Positions 26,120 to 35,820 are shown, counted from the first letter of the stretch. The stretch: 64,000 nt of DNA from Bacilli bacterium (GCA_017612805.1 JAGAFD010000007.1:106675-170674), one strand, 5' to 3'. The notes: generated from the sequence alone by a model not told the origin. Numbers and translations are program-made.

Positions 26120-26130
26120 GATTGGGAAAT

Positions 26131-26164
26131 TAAAAAGAACTGATAAATTATCAGTTCTTTTTAT
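26131..26164. terminator. bidirectional terminator
   Basis: AAAAAGAACTGATAA / TTATCAGTTCTTTTT serves tRNA-Arg and the convergent LRR gene. Confidence 0.85.
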
Positions 26165-29100
26165 GCTTTTATAACTAGTTTTTGACCTTTATTCCAGTCA
26201 CCAGCCCATCCACTACCACTAAGCGAATATTTACCAAATTCTAGTGATTTATAGATTACGGTTGCTGGATGGATATCTTCTTTGAAATAATTAAATATTT
26301 TATATTGTTTATCGCCTACAGTTATAATATTAATCCAATTCTCGGGATTATTTTTATTATATTCTTCAATAAATGCTTTAGCACCACGCATAAAGGCATG
26401 ATAGATTTGTAAATATTTTTTTTCTTTATCATCATCTGCAATACCGCAATTTTCAATCGTATTAAATACAGCATAATGCTCATTTTTATTTACAAATATG
26501 GTAGCTTTAGCAATAATTTCACCTAATTCATTACGAATAACCATATTTTGACAACTATCTAGAGTCATACTAGCACGCATTATACCTTGACCAGCGCCAT
26601 TGACATGGGCACAACATCCACAATATTTACCTAAAACTAAGTTATTATAATCTTGTTTAGGTAACCATTCATATGAATAATTTTCATTTATTTCTTCTCT
26701 TAAATCATGTTCAGGGTCCATATCATAAATAACCCCTTGTAAGGTATCAAACTTAACTTCGGTAAAGATATTTCTTGGGGCTTTAAGGGATTCTTTATAA
26801 ATAATATTGGCATTTTGCCATGATTTATCATCTGAAAACCATTTTCCAATTAAATCCGCTAGTTCTTTGTTATCTTCATTAACCCCATTAAATTTATTGG
26901 TGTTTAAATAATCCATACATTTTTCTAAGGTAACTTTTAATTTACGTTGTGATCCACGATCAGAAGTACAAGTTTTAGATATTTCTTTGAAATTTAGATA
27001 AATTCGGGAAATTGTACCACTTTTTTCTTGTTCTGCATTATACAATTCTTTATAGTTTTCCATGAAGAAGATCATAAACTCAGGATCATAGTAAATATCA
27101 TATCCTAAAATATCGAATACTTTGTGGATTTGATTACCTTTAATTTGATATTTATTTTCATATGAATCAACACGATTTTCCATGTTTTTGTGATATTTAT
27201 TGGAATTACCTTTTTGAATCATATCACTAAACATATTATCAATGATGAACGTTGATGCTTTTTGTCTAATAATTGGATCGGCTTCTAGGGCACCAGTCAT
27301 TTTCATTAAGGTTAATAAATCATGGAAATCATCATTTGCAGTCGATTCATTTACTAATGCTTCACTTTTCATAATTAATCTTTTGGTATTTTTATCAAAT
27401 ATTCTAACTAGATCGCTCATTAATACATTATTAGCATTTAACACAACATGGGGATTATAGAATAGAGGATCAGTTATATTAAAATCTCTTAATAATATTA
27501 GATGGTTTATTAATAAATTAGTATCATTAGTTTTTTTAAGGATTTCTTTTCCATCTGTTCTTTTAGCCTTTTCATTGTCGTTTGTAACATCAATTGGGTT
27601 AGATTGAATAAATTTTTCAAATCGATTAATATCAATTTGAATTAATTCATCAAATTTTGTTGCATTTAAATTAGCCATTAACATTTTATTATAGAAAATG
27701 GTGTTTTTAATTTGATATTTTTTTAATGTTTCTACATAATCAATAACATTTTTAAAGTTAGAATCTTCTAGTAAAAACTCGGTATTATTAGTATCTTTAT
27801 CATCACTAAATAATTTACTACTTTTGATTACATCAACTAAAAATTGATCTTCTGGAGTAGCATAATTAAATAACATTTTTAAGTTATCATTACTACCATT
27901 TTTCATTAATATGCCGCTTCTAAAAACATCAAAATCAATATTTTTTTCTTTTAATGTTTTACGAATTGCATAATATTTAACGGGATAATCAATGATATAT
28001 TCAGCATGAGAACAAGATTTTTTCATTTCTTCTTTAGTGATCTTAATAATATTTTTATTTTCATCTTCAAGGTAATATATATCGTTATTATACTGATATA
28101 CTCTGTAATTGTTACCTAAATAGTCTTTATCAGTATATGACTGATTAAAATTATTACCATTTAAACCATTGCTAAAAATTACATGGGTATTAGGATTGAA
28201 TGAATCTTTCTCAAGTAAGCTGGTTTTATCAGGAATATTAACACTGTTAATTAATGGTGATTCATTGAAACATGTATAGCCAATACTAATAGTTTCATCA
28301 GGAATTGTTAATTCTTTTAATTTATTAAAATCGCTAAATTTATTAATCATAACAGCGGGTACTTTATAAGTGTTTTTAATGTTTAATTTTTCAAAAGGAA
28401 TTTCGGCTTTACCTAATGCATTATCTAATCTTACTGAAACTAAAGTATATCCTTCAAGCATTTCAACATTTAACACTTTTAAATTATCACAACCTTTAAA
28501 AGATGTTGTGGATATTTCGCTAGTACAACTACAAATAGTTAATACTTTTAAGTTTTTAGCGCCGGCAAAAGCATATGGCCCGATAACTTGTAATCTGCCA
28601 TCAATTATATCTTCGTCTGGCATGCAAAGATCTACTAATGAGTAAGATTCATTTTTTGAACCCATAGCATATAAAAGCAATTTTGTTTGATCTTTATTAA
28701 GCAAAATTTTATTATCTGGTGTATAAAATTCGGAATTTTGATTAACATAAATATTTTCTAAAGAATCGCAATTTCCCCATACGTCATCTTTTAACACCTT
28801 AAGGTTTCTTGGAATAGTTATCGAAGTAATTGATTTACAACGACTGAAAGCACCAGTTTCAATTTTTCTCACTGAATCGGGTATTTTAATATCAACTAAG
28901 TTAGCGCAATTATAAAACGTTCTACTTTTAATTGTATCAATTGCTTTATTTAGAGTTACTTTTTTTAAATTAGAGCAGTTACTAAATGCTTCTGCATCAA
29001 GTAATACAACTTTTGATAAGTTTACTTCTTCAATGGATTTACATCCAGAAAAGCCAAATGGTTTGATAGTAGATATTTTATTAAAATTCTTTATTTCTTT

Positions 29101-30093
29101 TAAGTTAGTACATCCTTTAAAGCATGATTTGGGAATAGTAATGCTATTATCAGTTGTATTATCGATATAATTAGTAAATTGATTAATATCAACGCTGGTT
29201 AGACCAGTACAGTTTTCAAATATACCATTATTTAAATTAATAAGATTTTCCGGAGTATTAGTTAAACTTTTACAATTACGGAAAGTTCTTTTTCCACCAA
29301 TTAATATTTGGTTATTGGAATTAATATTAGTTAGATTAATACAACCATCAAATAAACCATCAGATAATTTAATACTTTTAGTAGGATTATTTGGATCATC
29401 ATTAATAAAATTAACACTAGTTAGACTACGACATTCTTTAAACGCATTGGTTCCAAAAGCAACAACATTTTCCGGGAAAGTTTCTTGTTTATAACATCCT
29501 TCAAATGCTTCACTACCTATTTTTTTAATATTATTAGATAAACTTATATTAATTTTTCGACATCCTTTAAAACATTTTTTGGGAATTTCAGTAATACCTT
29601 TAGGGATATTAACTTTAGTTAATTTGGTACAGTTCCAAAATAATTCATCAGGTAATTCTTTTAGATTATCTGGTAAAACGACTTCTTCTAAGTTTTCACA
29701 ACCCATAAAGGCACCAAATTCGATTTCTTCGACGCTACTTGGAATAACAATTTTTTTTAGCCTTTTACAATAACCAAAGGCATTATAACCAATTGCTTTT
29801 AAACCTTCTGGTAAAGTAATTTCAGTAAGATTCTTACAATTATAAAAAGCCGCTCTATCAATTATAGTAATATTATTTGATAGAGTAATTTTTTTTAAAT
29901 TGCTACAGCCATCAAATGCTCTAACACTAATCGAAGTGATGTCATCTTTAATTATTACTTCTTCAACTGATTGATTATGAAGAAAAGTAAAAGGAGGGAT
30001 TGATGAACAGTTTGTATTTAATTCTGATTTTTTGATTTTAAGGATATTTTTTACATAATCTTGGTCAATAATTATTTTACTTTCGTTTTCCAT
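26161..30093 (-). CDS. giant cytosolic BspA-like LRR protein with C-terminal CGCC domain
   Basis: 1310 residues with no signal peptide or membrane segment, so presumably cytosolic. About residues 35-640 are BspA-type leucine-rich repeats (LRR_5), each like IxxxAFxxCxxLxxIxLPxxL, for example RAFDGCSNLKKITLSNNITI. Residues about 650-1130 are helical and unassigned (YVETLKKYQIKN, LMKMTGALEADP). The last 160 residues contain CGCCAHVNGAGQGIMRAS (Cys at 1158-1161), then VIRNELGEIIAKATIFVN and YAVFNTIENCGI, a pattern that looks like an acetyltransferase-like fold seen at the end of other large gut-Firmicutes proteins. BspA repeats are usually on secreted proteins, so this layout is unusual. It is divergent from the MoxR/VWA operon with a mirrored start region. 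Confidence 0.75.
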   Translation of the reverse strand: MENESKIIIDQDYVKNILKIKKSELNTNCSSIPPFTFLHNQSVEEVIIKDDITSISVRAFDGCSNLKKITLSNNITIIDRAAFYNCKNLTEITLPEGLKAIGYNAFGYCKRLKKIVIPSSVEEIEFGAFMGCENLEEVVLPDNLKELPDELFWNCTKLTKVNIPKGITEIPKKCFKGCRKINISLSNNIKKIGSEAFEGCYKQETFPENVVAFGTNAFKECRSLTSVNFINDDPNNPTKSIKLSDGLFDGCINLTNINSNNQILIGGKRTFRNCKSLTNTPENLINLNNGIFENCTGLTSVDINQFTNYIDNTTDNSITIPKSCFKGCTNLKEIKNFNKISTIKPFGFSGCKSIEEVNLSKVVLLDAEAFSNCSNLKKVTLNKAIDTIKSRTFYNCANLVDIKIPDSVRKIETGAFSRCKSITSITIPRNLKVLKDDVWGNCDSLENIYVNQNSEFYTPDNKILLNKDQTKLLLYAMGSKNESYSLVDLCMPDEDIIDGRLQVIGPYAFAGAKNLKVLTICSCTSEISTTSFKGCDNLKVLNVEMLEGYTLVSVRLDNALGKAEIPFEKLNIKNTYKVPAVMINKFSDFNKLKELTIPDETISIGYTCFNESPLINSVNIPDKTSLLEKDSFNPNTHVIFSNGLNGNNFNQSYTDKDYLGNNYRVYQYNNDIYYLEDENKNIIKITKEEMKKSCSHAEYIIDYPVKYYAIRKTLKEKNIDFDVFRSGILMKNGSNDNLKMLFNYATPEDQFLVDVIKSSKLFSDDKDTNNTEFLLEDSNFKNVIDYVETLKKYQIKNTIFYNKMLMANLNATKFDELIQIDINRFEKFIQSNPIDVTNDNEKAKRTDGKEILKKTNDTNLLINHLILLRDFNITDPLFYNPHVVLNANNVLMSDLVRIFDKNTKRLIMKSEALVNESTANDDFHDLLTLMKMTGALEADPIIRQKASTFIIDNMFSDMIQKGNSNKYHKNMENRVDSYENKYQIKGNQIHKVFDILGYDIYYDPEFMIFFMENYKELYNAEQEKSGTISRIYLNFKEISKTCTSDRGSQRKLKVTLEKCMDYLNTNKFNGVNEDNKELADLIGKWFSDDKSWQNANIIYKESLKAPRNIFTEVKFDTLQGVIYDMDPEHDLREEINENYSYEWLPKQDYNNLVLGKYCGCCAHVNGAGQGIMRASMTLDSCQNMVIRNELGEIIAKATIFVNKNEHYAVFNTIENCGIADDDKEKKYLQIYHAFMRGAKAFIEEYNKNNPENWINIITVGDKQYKIFNYFKEDIHPATVIYKSLEFGKYSLSGSGWAGDWNKGQKLVIKA

Positions 30094-30123
30094 AAAGAAT
30101 AATCCCCCTTTTGATAGTTAGTT

Positions 30124-30151
30124 ATTCTAGCACTTTTTGTTAAAAAATCAA
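30124..30151 (-). promoter_or_regulatory. promoter of the LRR gene
   Basis: Minus strand TTGATT (30151-30146), 16-base spacer, TAGAAT (30129-30124) with TGC just before it (extended -10). Confidence 0.5.
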
Positions 30152-30162
30152 TAATAAATATA

Positions 30163-30191
30163 TTGTATATATATTTTTTTTGTGTTAATAT
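30163..30191 (+). promoter_or_regulatory. promoter of the MoxR/VWA operon
   Basis: TTGTAT (30163-30168), 17-base spacer, TAATAT (30186-30191). A CTAACTAT motif lies between -10 and the GGGGGATTATT ribosome site, mirrored on the LRR side. Confidence 0.5.
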
Positions 30192-30214
30192 AGCTAACTA
30201 TTAGGGGGATTATT

Positions 30215-31129
30215 ATGGAAAATGTTAATATTGAAGAATATATTAAACTAATGGAACAAGATAGTAATGGGAAATTACCATTTCCCAGATTTTATCAACC
30301 TTTAACAGTTAAGATTGATAATGGGAAATTTACTTTATTGGCAGATGACACTTATGATAATGATTGTGCAATAAATGATCAATGGCCTTTATTTAATGGA
30401 ATACACTATGGTTTTGTTATTATTCGTAACGTTAATGGATATCAAAAAGATATGTGGTATCCTACTGAAAATCCGATTCAAGCAATGGGTAAACGCAATG
30501 GTAATTTATTTATTAGTGAAAGAGGAAAAGCTTATGTTTGGGTTTTTGATTCTCATGGTAGATTTAAAACTGATCCTTGCTTTGAATTAGATGATGAAAG
30601 CAATAATGATATTGGTATTCGTGATATCAATGAAGCTAATTTAATCGTTGAAAACTTTGATTCTTTTGGACCAGTACCAATTATGAAAAATCCAATTAAA
30701 TTATTAATTAAAGATACAGGTAAAGAAAGTTTATTATTAGCCGATGAAGACGTTAAAAAAGATTATCCATTAGATTCAGGAGTAATGCTTGGTACCGATA
30801 ATTTTGGCTTTGTGCTTAAAATTGATAATTCTATAGTTCATAGAGAACTTTATTTTCCAACGCAATTTCGAGTAAAAGGTGTTGAAATGAAGGAAGAATA
30901 TGTAAAAGCTTCTGATCGTCATCCTACATATATTATCAAAGTATACGAAGATGGTAAGTATTTTCCTTGGAAATTCTATGCTAGTGGTAAATTAATTGAA
31001 GCTGCTCGTTTCACTAGTTTAAAAGAAAATAATATTCGCTTTATTATGGAAAATTCCGTATTTGAAAAAGATAAAGATCGCTATCTTTTAAAAATGAATC
31101 AAAAATACTTTGAAAATAAAGATAATTAG
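30215..31129 (+). CDS. duplicated-domain protein of the MoxR/VWA locus
   Basis: 304 residues, soluble. Two tandem copies of a beta-rich unit: about residues 27-135 (PLTVKIDNGKFTLLADD ... HYGFVIIRNVNG ... MWYPTE) and 160-270 (PIKLLIKDTGKESLLLADED ... NFGFVLKIDNSI ... LYFPTQ). Shared positions are LLADD/E, the YGFV/FGFV strand, and Y-(F)-P-T. I do not recognise the domain. First gene of the operon; the ATG follows GGGGGATTATT. The VWA gene starts 9 bases after its stop. Its place suggests it binds the VWA/MoxR pair or their target. Confidence 0.7.
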   Translation: MENVNIEEYIKLMEQDSNGKLPFPRFYQPLTVKIDNGKFTLLADDTYDNDCAINDQWPLFNGIHYGFVIIRNVNGYQKDMWYPTENPIQAMGKRNGNLFISERGKAYVWVFDSHGRFKTDPCFELDDESNNDIGIRDINEANLIVENFDSFGPVPIMKNPIKLLIKDTGKESLLLADEDVKKDYPLDSGVMLGTDNFGFVLKIDNSIVHRELYFPTQFRVKGVEMKEEYVKASDRHPTYIIKVYEDGKYFPWKFYASGKLIEAARFTSLKENNIRFIMENSVFEKDKDRYLLKMNQKYFENKDN

Positions 31130-31138
31130 TGGTGTACT

Positions 31139-33265
31139 ATGCATATTTGGAGATTTGAGAAAGGTAAATTATTATTTTCAGACGATTTAGACACTAATAA
31201 AGATAATAATTCAAATGAATCTAATGAGAGCAAAGAGCAAAAAGGTAATAAAGGGTCTAATGAGGTTAAAAAAGAGACTAATTCACAAGATAATAGCAGT
31301 AGTTCAAAAAATAATAATGAACTAAAGGAACAAGCCAGTAATGGTGAGTCACGTTCAGATACTAGTAAACAATTAGGTAAAGAAACCCAAGAACAAGATA
31401 CTGGTAAAGAACAAGGCTCTAAATCAAGTGATTCTCAAAACGAAGGTAATAATTCATCACCTTCCAAGAATTTAGAAGAGCAAAGAAATAGTAATGAACA
31501 AAATTCAGAGTTAGATAAAAAACCAAGTGATGCGCAAAATAATTCACAAGAAAAGAATGAAAGTTCAAATCAATCTAGCAAACCTCAACAAATGGGAAGT
31601 GCTCCAGAACAAGCAAAAGATTCACCAAAAAAGGGAAATGGATCTGGTCAATCTAGTGGTTCACAAAACCAAAGTACTAGTACTGATAGTGGATCTAAAT
31701 CTAGCGAACAACCGAGTCAACAATCAAGTGGTGAACAAGGTAATTCACAACAAATGGATAGTGGTTCTAATCAATCAAATGAATCACTTAGTCAAAGTTC
31801 TAGTCCTAACAGTGGATCTAAGCCTAGCAATCAACCGAGTGAACAACTAGGTGATGGACAAAGTAATTCACAACAAATGATTGAAAATACTGGTCAATCA
31901 AATAAATCACAAAGTACTAATACTAATGATGGCTCAAAAACTGGTGAACAAAATAGTGAAAAGAAAGATAGTTCTCAAGGTAAAAATAATGGGGCTAGAC
32001 AATCAAATAGTTTTAAAAACCAAAAAACTAACAAAACAAGTGATAATAACTTCGGTTCTCATGAAGAAAAAATCAGTAATCAAGATAGTTTAGAAGAGAT
32101 TAGTAATCAAGCTGATCAAGCAGATAATTTTAGTGAATTAGAAAAAGATGATATCGAAGATGAATCAAAATTAGATAAAAATGAGAATGCTAAAGATTTA
32201 AATAATAATACCCCAAAAGAAGTTAATTATAATAAATTAACTGATGAACAAAAGAAAGCTTTAATAGAAAAAGTTAAAAAGAATATTGAAGCAATTAAAA
32301 AACGTCGTGCATTAAAAGAACAACGAAAAAAACTCCATGCTGCAAAGCAAGAATTCAAAGAAAGTATTGAAGAAAAATATGAATTATCTGAAGAATCAAA
32401 TAACTTTTTAAAAGGGTTAGGTAAATTACCATCTTTCAACGATCGTGATCGTGGTCCAGGTTATTCTATTGATACAGATTCTTATACTGAGGTTCCGGAT
32501 AGTGTTATTAGAACTTTAATTAATCGTTTTTTAAATCAAAGATTTTGCAATAATAATACTGATTTAAATATTTGTAGTGATGCTTTAGAAAAGAGTAGAG
32601 GATTTCATCGTTGGGAAGTAAAAGATGTAGTAACGCATTTAACTACTCATCAAGTTACTAAAGTATTAACTGATAAATATGGTTATGAATACGCCCAAGG
32701 AAAGAATGAGAATGTTCCATTATCATTTTATTTCGATTTTTCTGGTAGTATGTCAGATTATAGTAATATGCTTGCGGTTATTGCTATTGAATTATTAAAG
32801 AAAGATGTTAAGGTATTAGCTGGATTTAATGAACGCGTTAATATTCAAATTGATAGTATTTCTAAAGATGTTGATGTTAAGGATTTAGTAAGAGTTTTAG
32901 AAAAAGCTGGCGATTATTACTATAGTGAAAGTAGTGTTCCTACAGGGAATCGTATTAAAGCTAAATATATTAATGCAAATATTGATAATTATTTGAAATA
33001 TAAGAAAGCAGAAAAAGTAGTAGTATTTTCTGACTTTGATTTAAGAAGTGAAATTATTAATCTATCACATGCTGCCGAAGTATATTGGTTTTGCTTTGAA
33101 GATAGGTTCTCAGAAGGCTACATAAAACAGTTTAATGGCTTTGTTTATAAAGTGGATAGTTTAAAAGATATAGAAAAAGGATTAGCATTAGTAAGTAAAA
33201 AAAGATTTGAAACGTTATGTTATACCGATAATCCCAAGAGTTTACAAAAGAAAGTGAGTTTTTAA
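31139..33265 (+). CDS. VWA-domain protein with long low-complexity N-terminus
   Basis: 708 residues. After about 20 residues comes a roughly 320-residue Ser/Asn/Gln/Gly/Glu/Lys-rich region with imperfect repeats, a charged helix (KKNIEAIKKRRALKEQRKKL), then a VWA domain of the CoxE/ViaA style. The metal-ion site is FDFSGSMSD (residues 532-540, the DxSxS MIDAS) and VVVFSDFDLRSE is the later acidic strand. VWA proteins of this type pair with MoxR AAA+ ATPases, the next gene (1 base gap). No signal peptide: it should be cytosolic. The ATG at 31139 follows AGTGGTG. Confidence 0.85.
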   Translation: MHIWRFEKGKLLFSDDLDTNKDNNSNESNESKEQKGNKGSNEVKKETNSQDNSSSSKNNNELKEQASNGESRSDTSKQLGKETQEQDTGKEQGSKSSDSQNEGNNSSPSKNLEEQRNSNEQNSELDKKPSDAQNNSQEKNESSNQSSKPQQMGSAPEQAKDSPKKGNGSGQSSGSQNQSTSTDSGSKSSEQPSQQSSGEQGNSQQMDSGSNQSNESLSQSSSPNSGSKPSNQPSEQLGDGQSNSQQMIENTGQSNKSQSTNTNDGSKTGEQNSEKKDSSQGKNNGARQSNSFKNQKTNKTSDNNFGSHEEKISNQDSLEEISNQADQADNFSELEKDDIEDESKLDKNENAKDLNNNTPKEVNYNKLTDEQKKALIEKVKKNIEAIKKRRALKEQRKKLHAAKQEFKESIEEKYELSEESNNFLKGLGKLPSFNDRDRGPGYSIDTDSYTEVPDSVIRTLINRFLNQRFCNNNTDLNICSDALEKSRGFHRWEVKDVVTHLTTHQVTKVLTDKYGYEYAQGKNENVPLSFYFDFSGSMSDYSNMLAVIAIELLKKDVKVLAGFNERVNIQIDSISKDVDVKDLVRVLEKAGDYYYSESSVPTGNRIKAKYINANIDNYLKYKKAEKVVVFSDFDLRSEIINLSHAAEVYWFCFEDRFSEGYIKQFNGFVYKVDSLKDIEKGLALVSKKRFETLCYTDNPKSLQKKVSF
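31688..32040 (+). repeat. in-frame imperfect tandem repeats (about 120 bp)
   Basis: Three units starting at about 31688, 31811 and 31928 (periods 123 and 117 bases, 41 and 39 codons). Each encodes SGSKSSEQPSQ-like then GNSQQM then NQSNESL-like blocks. They lie in the low-complexity part of the VWA gene. Confidence 0.65.
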
Positions 33266-33266
33266 G

Positions 33267-35048
33267 ATGTTAAATATAGAAGAAGTAAAAGCTAAAGTAG
33301 AAAATATGGGTTATTATCCTAATGATGAATTATTATATGATATGTTTAATGCTTTGGTATTATTTGATAACAAAATTATTAATTCTGGTCAAGATATTTA
33401 TGCTTTATGTTTAGAAGGCCCTCCAGGTGCTGGTAAAACCGCATTTGCCGAAACATATACTAATTTATCTAATGATATGTTTGGCGATGTTGAGTTAATC
33501 GAATATCAATGTGATCCAACAACTGGTAAAACCGAATTATTTGAAGATATTAATATTAGTGCTGCTATTCGTGGAGACGCTGATAATGTTAATATTCCTG
33601 GTCGTTTAATTGAAGCAATTAATAAAGTAAATGCCGGTAAGAAAGTAGTATTATTCTTAGATGAATATGATAAAGCAAGAGAAGAAACGGATTCTTTCTT
33701 ATTACAATTTTTACAATCTGGTAAATTAAATTCTACTCAACATGGTGATTTGGAAATTAAAGATGAATATAAAGCTAATTTACAAGTGCTTTTATGTAAG
33801 AATGATAATCGTAAAGAATTATCGGGACCTTTATCACGTCGTGTCCGTATTATTCGTCTTGATTATATGGTGCCAGAAGTATTTTATAAAATTGCCCATC
33901 GTAATTTAATAGAAGAAAGTAATAATCCAGTGAGTGATGAATTACTAAATTTAGTATCATTAATGTATGAACATGCATATGCATCTAAAGATAAATATAA
34001 TCGTTTACCTTCATGTTCAGAAATGATGTTAGCAATATCTGATGCGGATCGCCTATTAAAGAAAGCTAATGCTCCACAACATATTATTTATAAAAGTATT
34101 ATTCGTGGTATGTTTAAGTCAGAAGATGATATGGAATCATTTGAATCATTTATTTTAAAAAGTACTGCTAAAGATAAAAAAGAGTTAGCAGCGGTTATTA
34201 AAAAAATGAAAGAAGTTCCTACTAGTGATAAGAAAGATGATTTACATACAATAATTGCAGAAAACATTTTTGCTAATGAAGCTGGTAAATATACGGATAA
34301 AATCAAGGAATTAGAAACTTTAATTGGTGATTATAAAACTAAATTTGCTAGTATTGAAAAGAATTATTTAAAAACAATTCAAGATGAAATTAAATTACAA
34401 GGTGGTAATAAATTAGTAGCTGATAAGTTACCAAGAGCTATTAGATTGTTTGAAGATCAGAGTAAAAATATTAAACGTGGGGTAAATATTTATGAAATAA
34501 CAGATAAGGAATGGACCAGAGTGGCTACAATTGATCGTAAATTTTTTAATCCAAAATTTGCTGTACAATGTGTTATGGATCATTTATCTGAATTAGGTAT
34601 TACTTTATTTGATAATGGAATTATGTTATATAGTGATGACTATTATAAATTGATTGTTGTTGATGAACTAGATGAAGATAATAATTCACATTTTTCAGTA
34701 TTATGTAATTATCCAATATTACCTTCCACATTTATTAAACAAATTAATGATTTTACTACTTTAATTAATGATATTTATGATAAACAATTAAAAACAGCAA
34801 AAGCAATAACTAACGCTTTTCTTAATGATTATACCGGAGCACATTTAAAGATAGATGCTTTGATTTATAATGATTTAGACTTGGATATGGAAAAGGTTCA
34901 AGATAATTTATATCATTATGTTTATGATTCAATATCTGATAAAGAAAAGAATTATACAAAAGATTTTAAATGTAATATGGATGATGTAATAAAAGTTTGC
35001 GATAAGATTATTTCTAATCAAGGTAAGGTGTTAAAAAATGAATTATGA
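33267..35048 (+). CDS. MoxR-type AAA+ ATPase
   Basis: 593 residues. N-terminal AAA+ module: Walker A GPPGAGKT (51-58), Walker B VVLFLDEYD (127-135), sensor-1 VLLCKND (174-180), and SGPLSRRVR (187-194) with likely arginine finger(s), as in MoxR and dynein-related ATPases. The C-terminal half (about 340-593) is lineage-specific and helical, with no match I know. MoxR ATPases act as chaperones with VWA partners, and here the VWA gene is directly upstream. It ends with TGA at 35046-35048 (immediately followed in frame by TAA), within an 11-base overlap with the ankyrin gene. Confidence 0.88.
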   Translation: MLNIEEVKAKVENMGYYPNDELLYDMFNALVLFDNKIINSGQDIYALCLEGPPGAGKTAFAETYTNLSNDMFGDVELIEYQCDPTTGKTELFEDINISAAIRGDADNVNIPGRLIEAINKVNAGKKVVLFLDEYDKAREETDSFLLQFLQSGKLNSTQHGDLEIKDEYKANLQVLLCKNDNRKELSGPLSRRVRIIRLDYMVPEVFYKIAHRNLIEESNNPVSDELLNLVSLMYEHAYASKDKYNRLPSCSEMMLAISDADRLLKKANAPQHIIYKSIIRGMFKSEDDMESFESFILKSTAKDKKELAAVIKKMKEVPTSDKKDDLHTIIAENIFANEAGKYTDKIKELETLIGDYKTKFASIEKNYLKTIQDEIKLQGGNKLVADKLPRAIRLFEDQSKNIKRGVNIYEITDKEWTRVATIDRKFFNPKFAVQCVMDHLSELGITLFDNGIMLYSDDYYKLIVVDELDEDNNSHFSVLCNYPILPSTFIKQINDFTTLINDIYDKQLKTAKAITNAFLNDYTGAHLKIDALIYNDLDLDMEKVQDNLYHYVYDSISDKEKNYTKDFKCNMDDVIKVCDKIISNQGKVLKNEL

Positions 35049-35820
35049 TAAAAATGGCCTTGAAAAACTAGAAAAATTAAAACAAAAATTGTATGAATCT
35101 TTTCAATTTGATAAATATGATAAAGAAAAGGCAACAATCAAAGAACCAACTAGTGACGAAGAAATCGAAGCAAGAGAGAAATATAGTATCGAATTACTTG
35201 ATATGTTTATTCATGCTAATGATAAAGAATATAGTGATGAATCTAGATTAAAAAAATGTAAAGAATTATTATTAAAGGGTGCTGATCCTAATTTTAAAGG
35301 TCTTCCAAATAATCGAAATAAAAGAGAAGAAAAAGGTAATTTTCCACTTTTACTGTGTTCACGTAAGGGATATACAAAAATAGCTCATTTATTATTATGT
35401 TTTGGCGCTGACCCCAATATGGCAAACAATTATGGAACAACTTCAGTAATGGCTGCAGCTAGACATGGCCATAGTGAAATACTAGAGATGTTAATTGCTA
35501 AAGGTGCTGATATTAATGCTGTTTGTAGAGATGGCGATTATGCTTTAATATCAGCAGTTTACCATAATGAGAAAGAAAAAAAGCAAGATAAGTGTATTGA
35601 TATATTACTTTTAAATCAAGCCTATGTTAACATGCATAATTATGCAGGAGAAACGCCTTTTACTAAAACAAAAAGAAAAGAAGATATTGCTAAACTTAAT
35701 AATAATTACATAGAGGGTAATTTTAATTACGAAAGTGATTATTACACTACTAGTGATGATTGGAAAGAAGCAATTCGTGATGCTGAAGAAAAATTACGTC
35801 TAGTAAAAGAAAAGATGTAA
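35038..35820 (+). CDS. ankyrin-repeat protein
   Basis: 260 residues, soluble. About four or five ankyrin repeats between residues 75 and 225: NFPLLLCSRKGYTKIAHLLL, GTTSVMAAARHGHSEILEML, then DGDYALISAVYHN..CIDILL and AGETPFTKTKRKEDI. The spacing GADPNMANNYGTT and GADINAVCRDGDY is canonical. The N-terminal 60 residues are charged helices. It overlaps the MoxR gene by 11 bases, so it is translationally coupled and probably acts with MoxR/VWA as a protein-binding module. Confidence 0.9.
   Translation: MNYDKNGLEKLEKLKQKLYESFQFDKYDKEKATIKEPTSDEEIEAREKYSIELLDMFIHANDKEYSDESRLKKCKELLLKGADPNFKGLPNNRNKREEKGNFPLLLCSRKGYTKIAHLLLCFGADPNMANNYGTTSVMAAARHGHSEILEMLIAKGADINAVCRDGDYALISAVYHNEKEKKQDKCIDILLLNQAYVNMHNYAGETPFTKTKRKEDIAKLNNNYIEGNFNYESDYYTTSDDWKEAIRDAEEKLRLVKEKM

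Noticed and set aside
30094..30214. Phage or transposon boundary at the MoxR locus
   Set aside because: No terminal repeats, integrase or target duplication seen; base use matches neighbours.
31527..31850. Frames overlapping the VWA low-complexity region
   Set aside because: They arise from the repeated DNA in a shifted frame; the VWA frame continues through and has the ribosome site.
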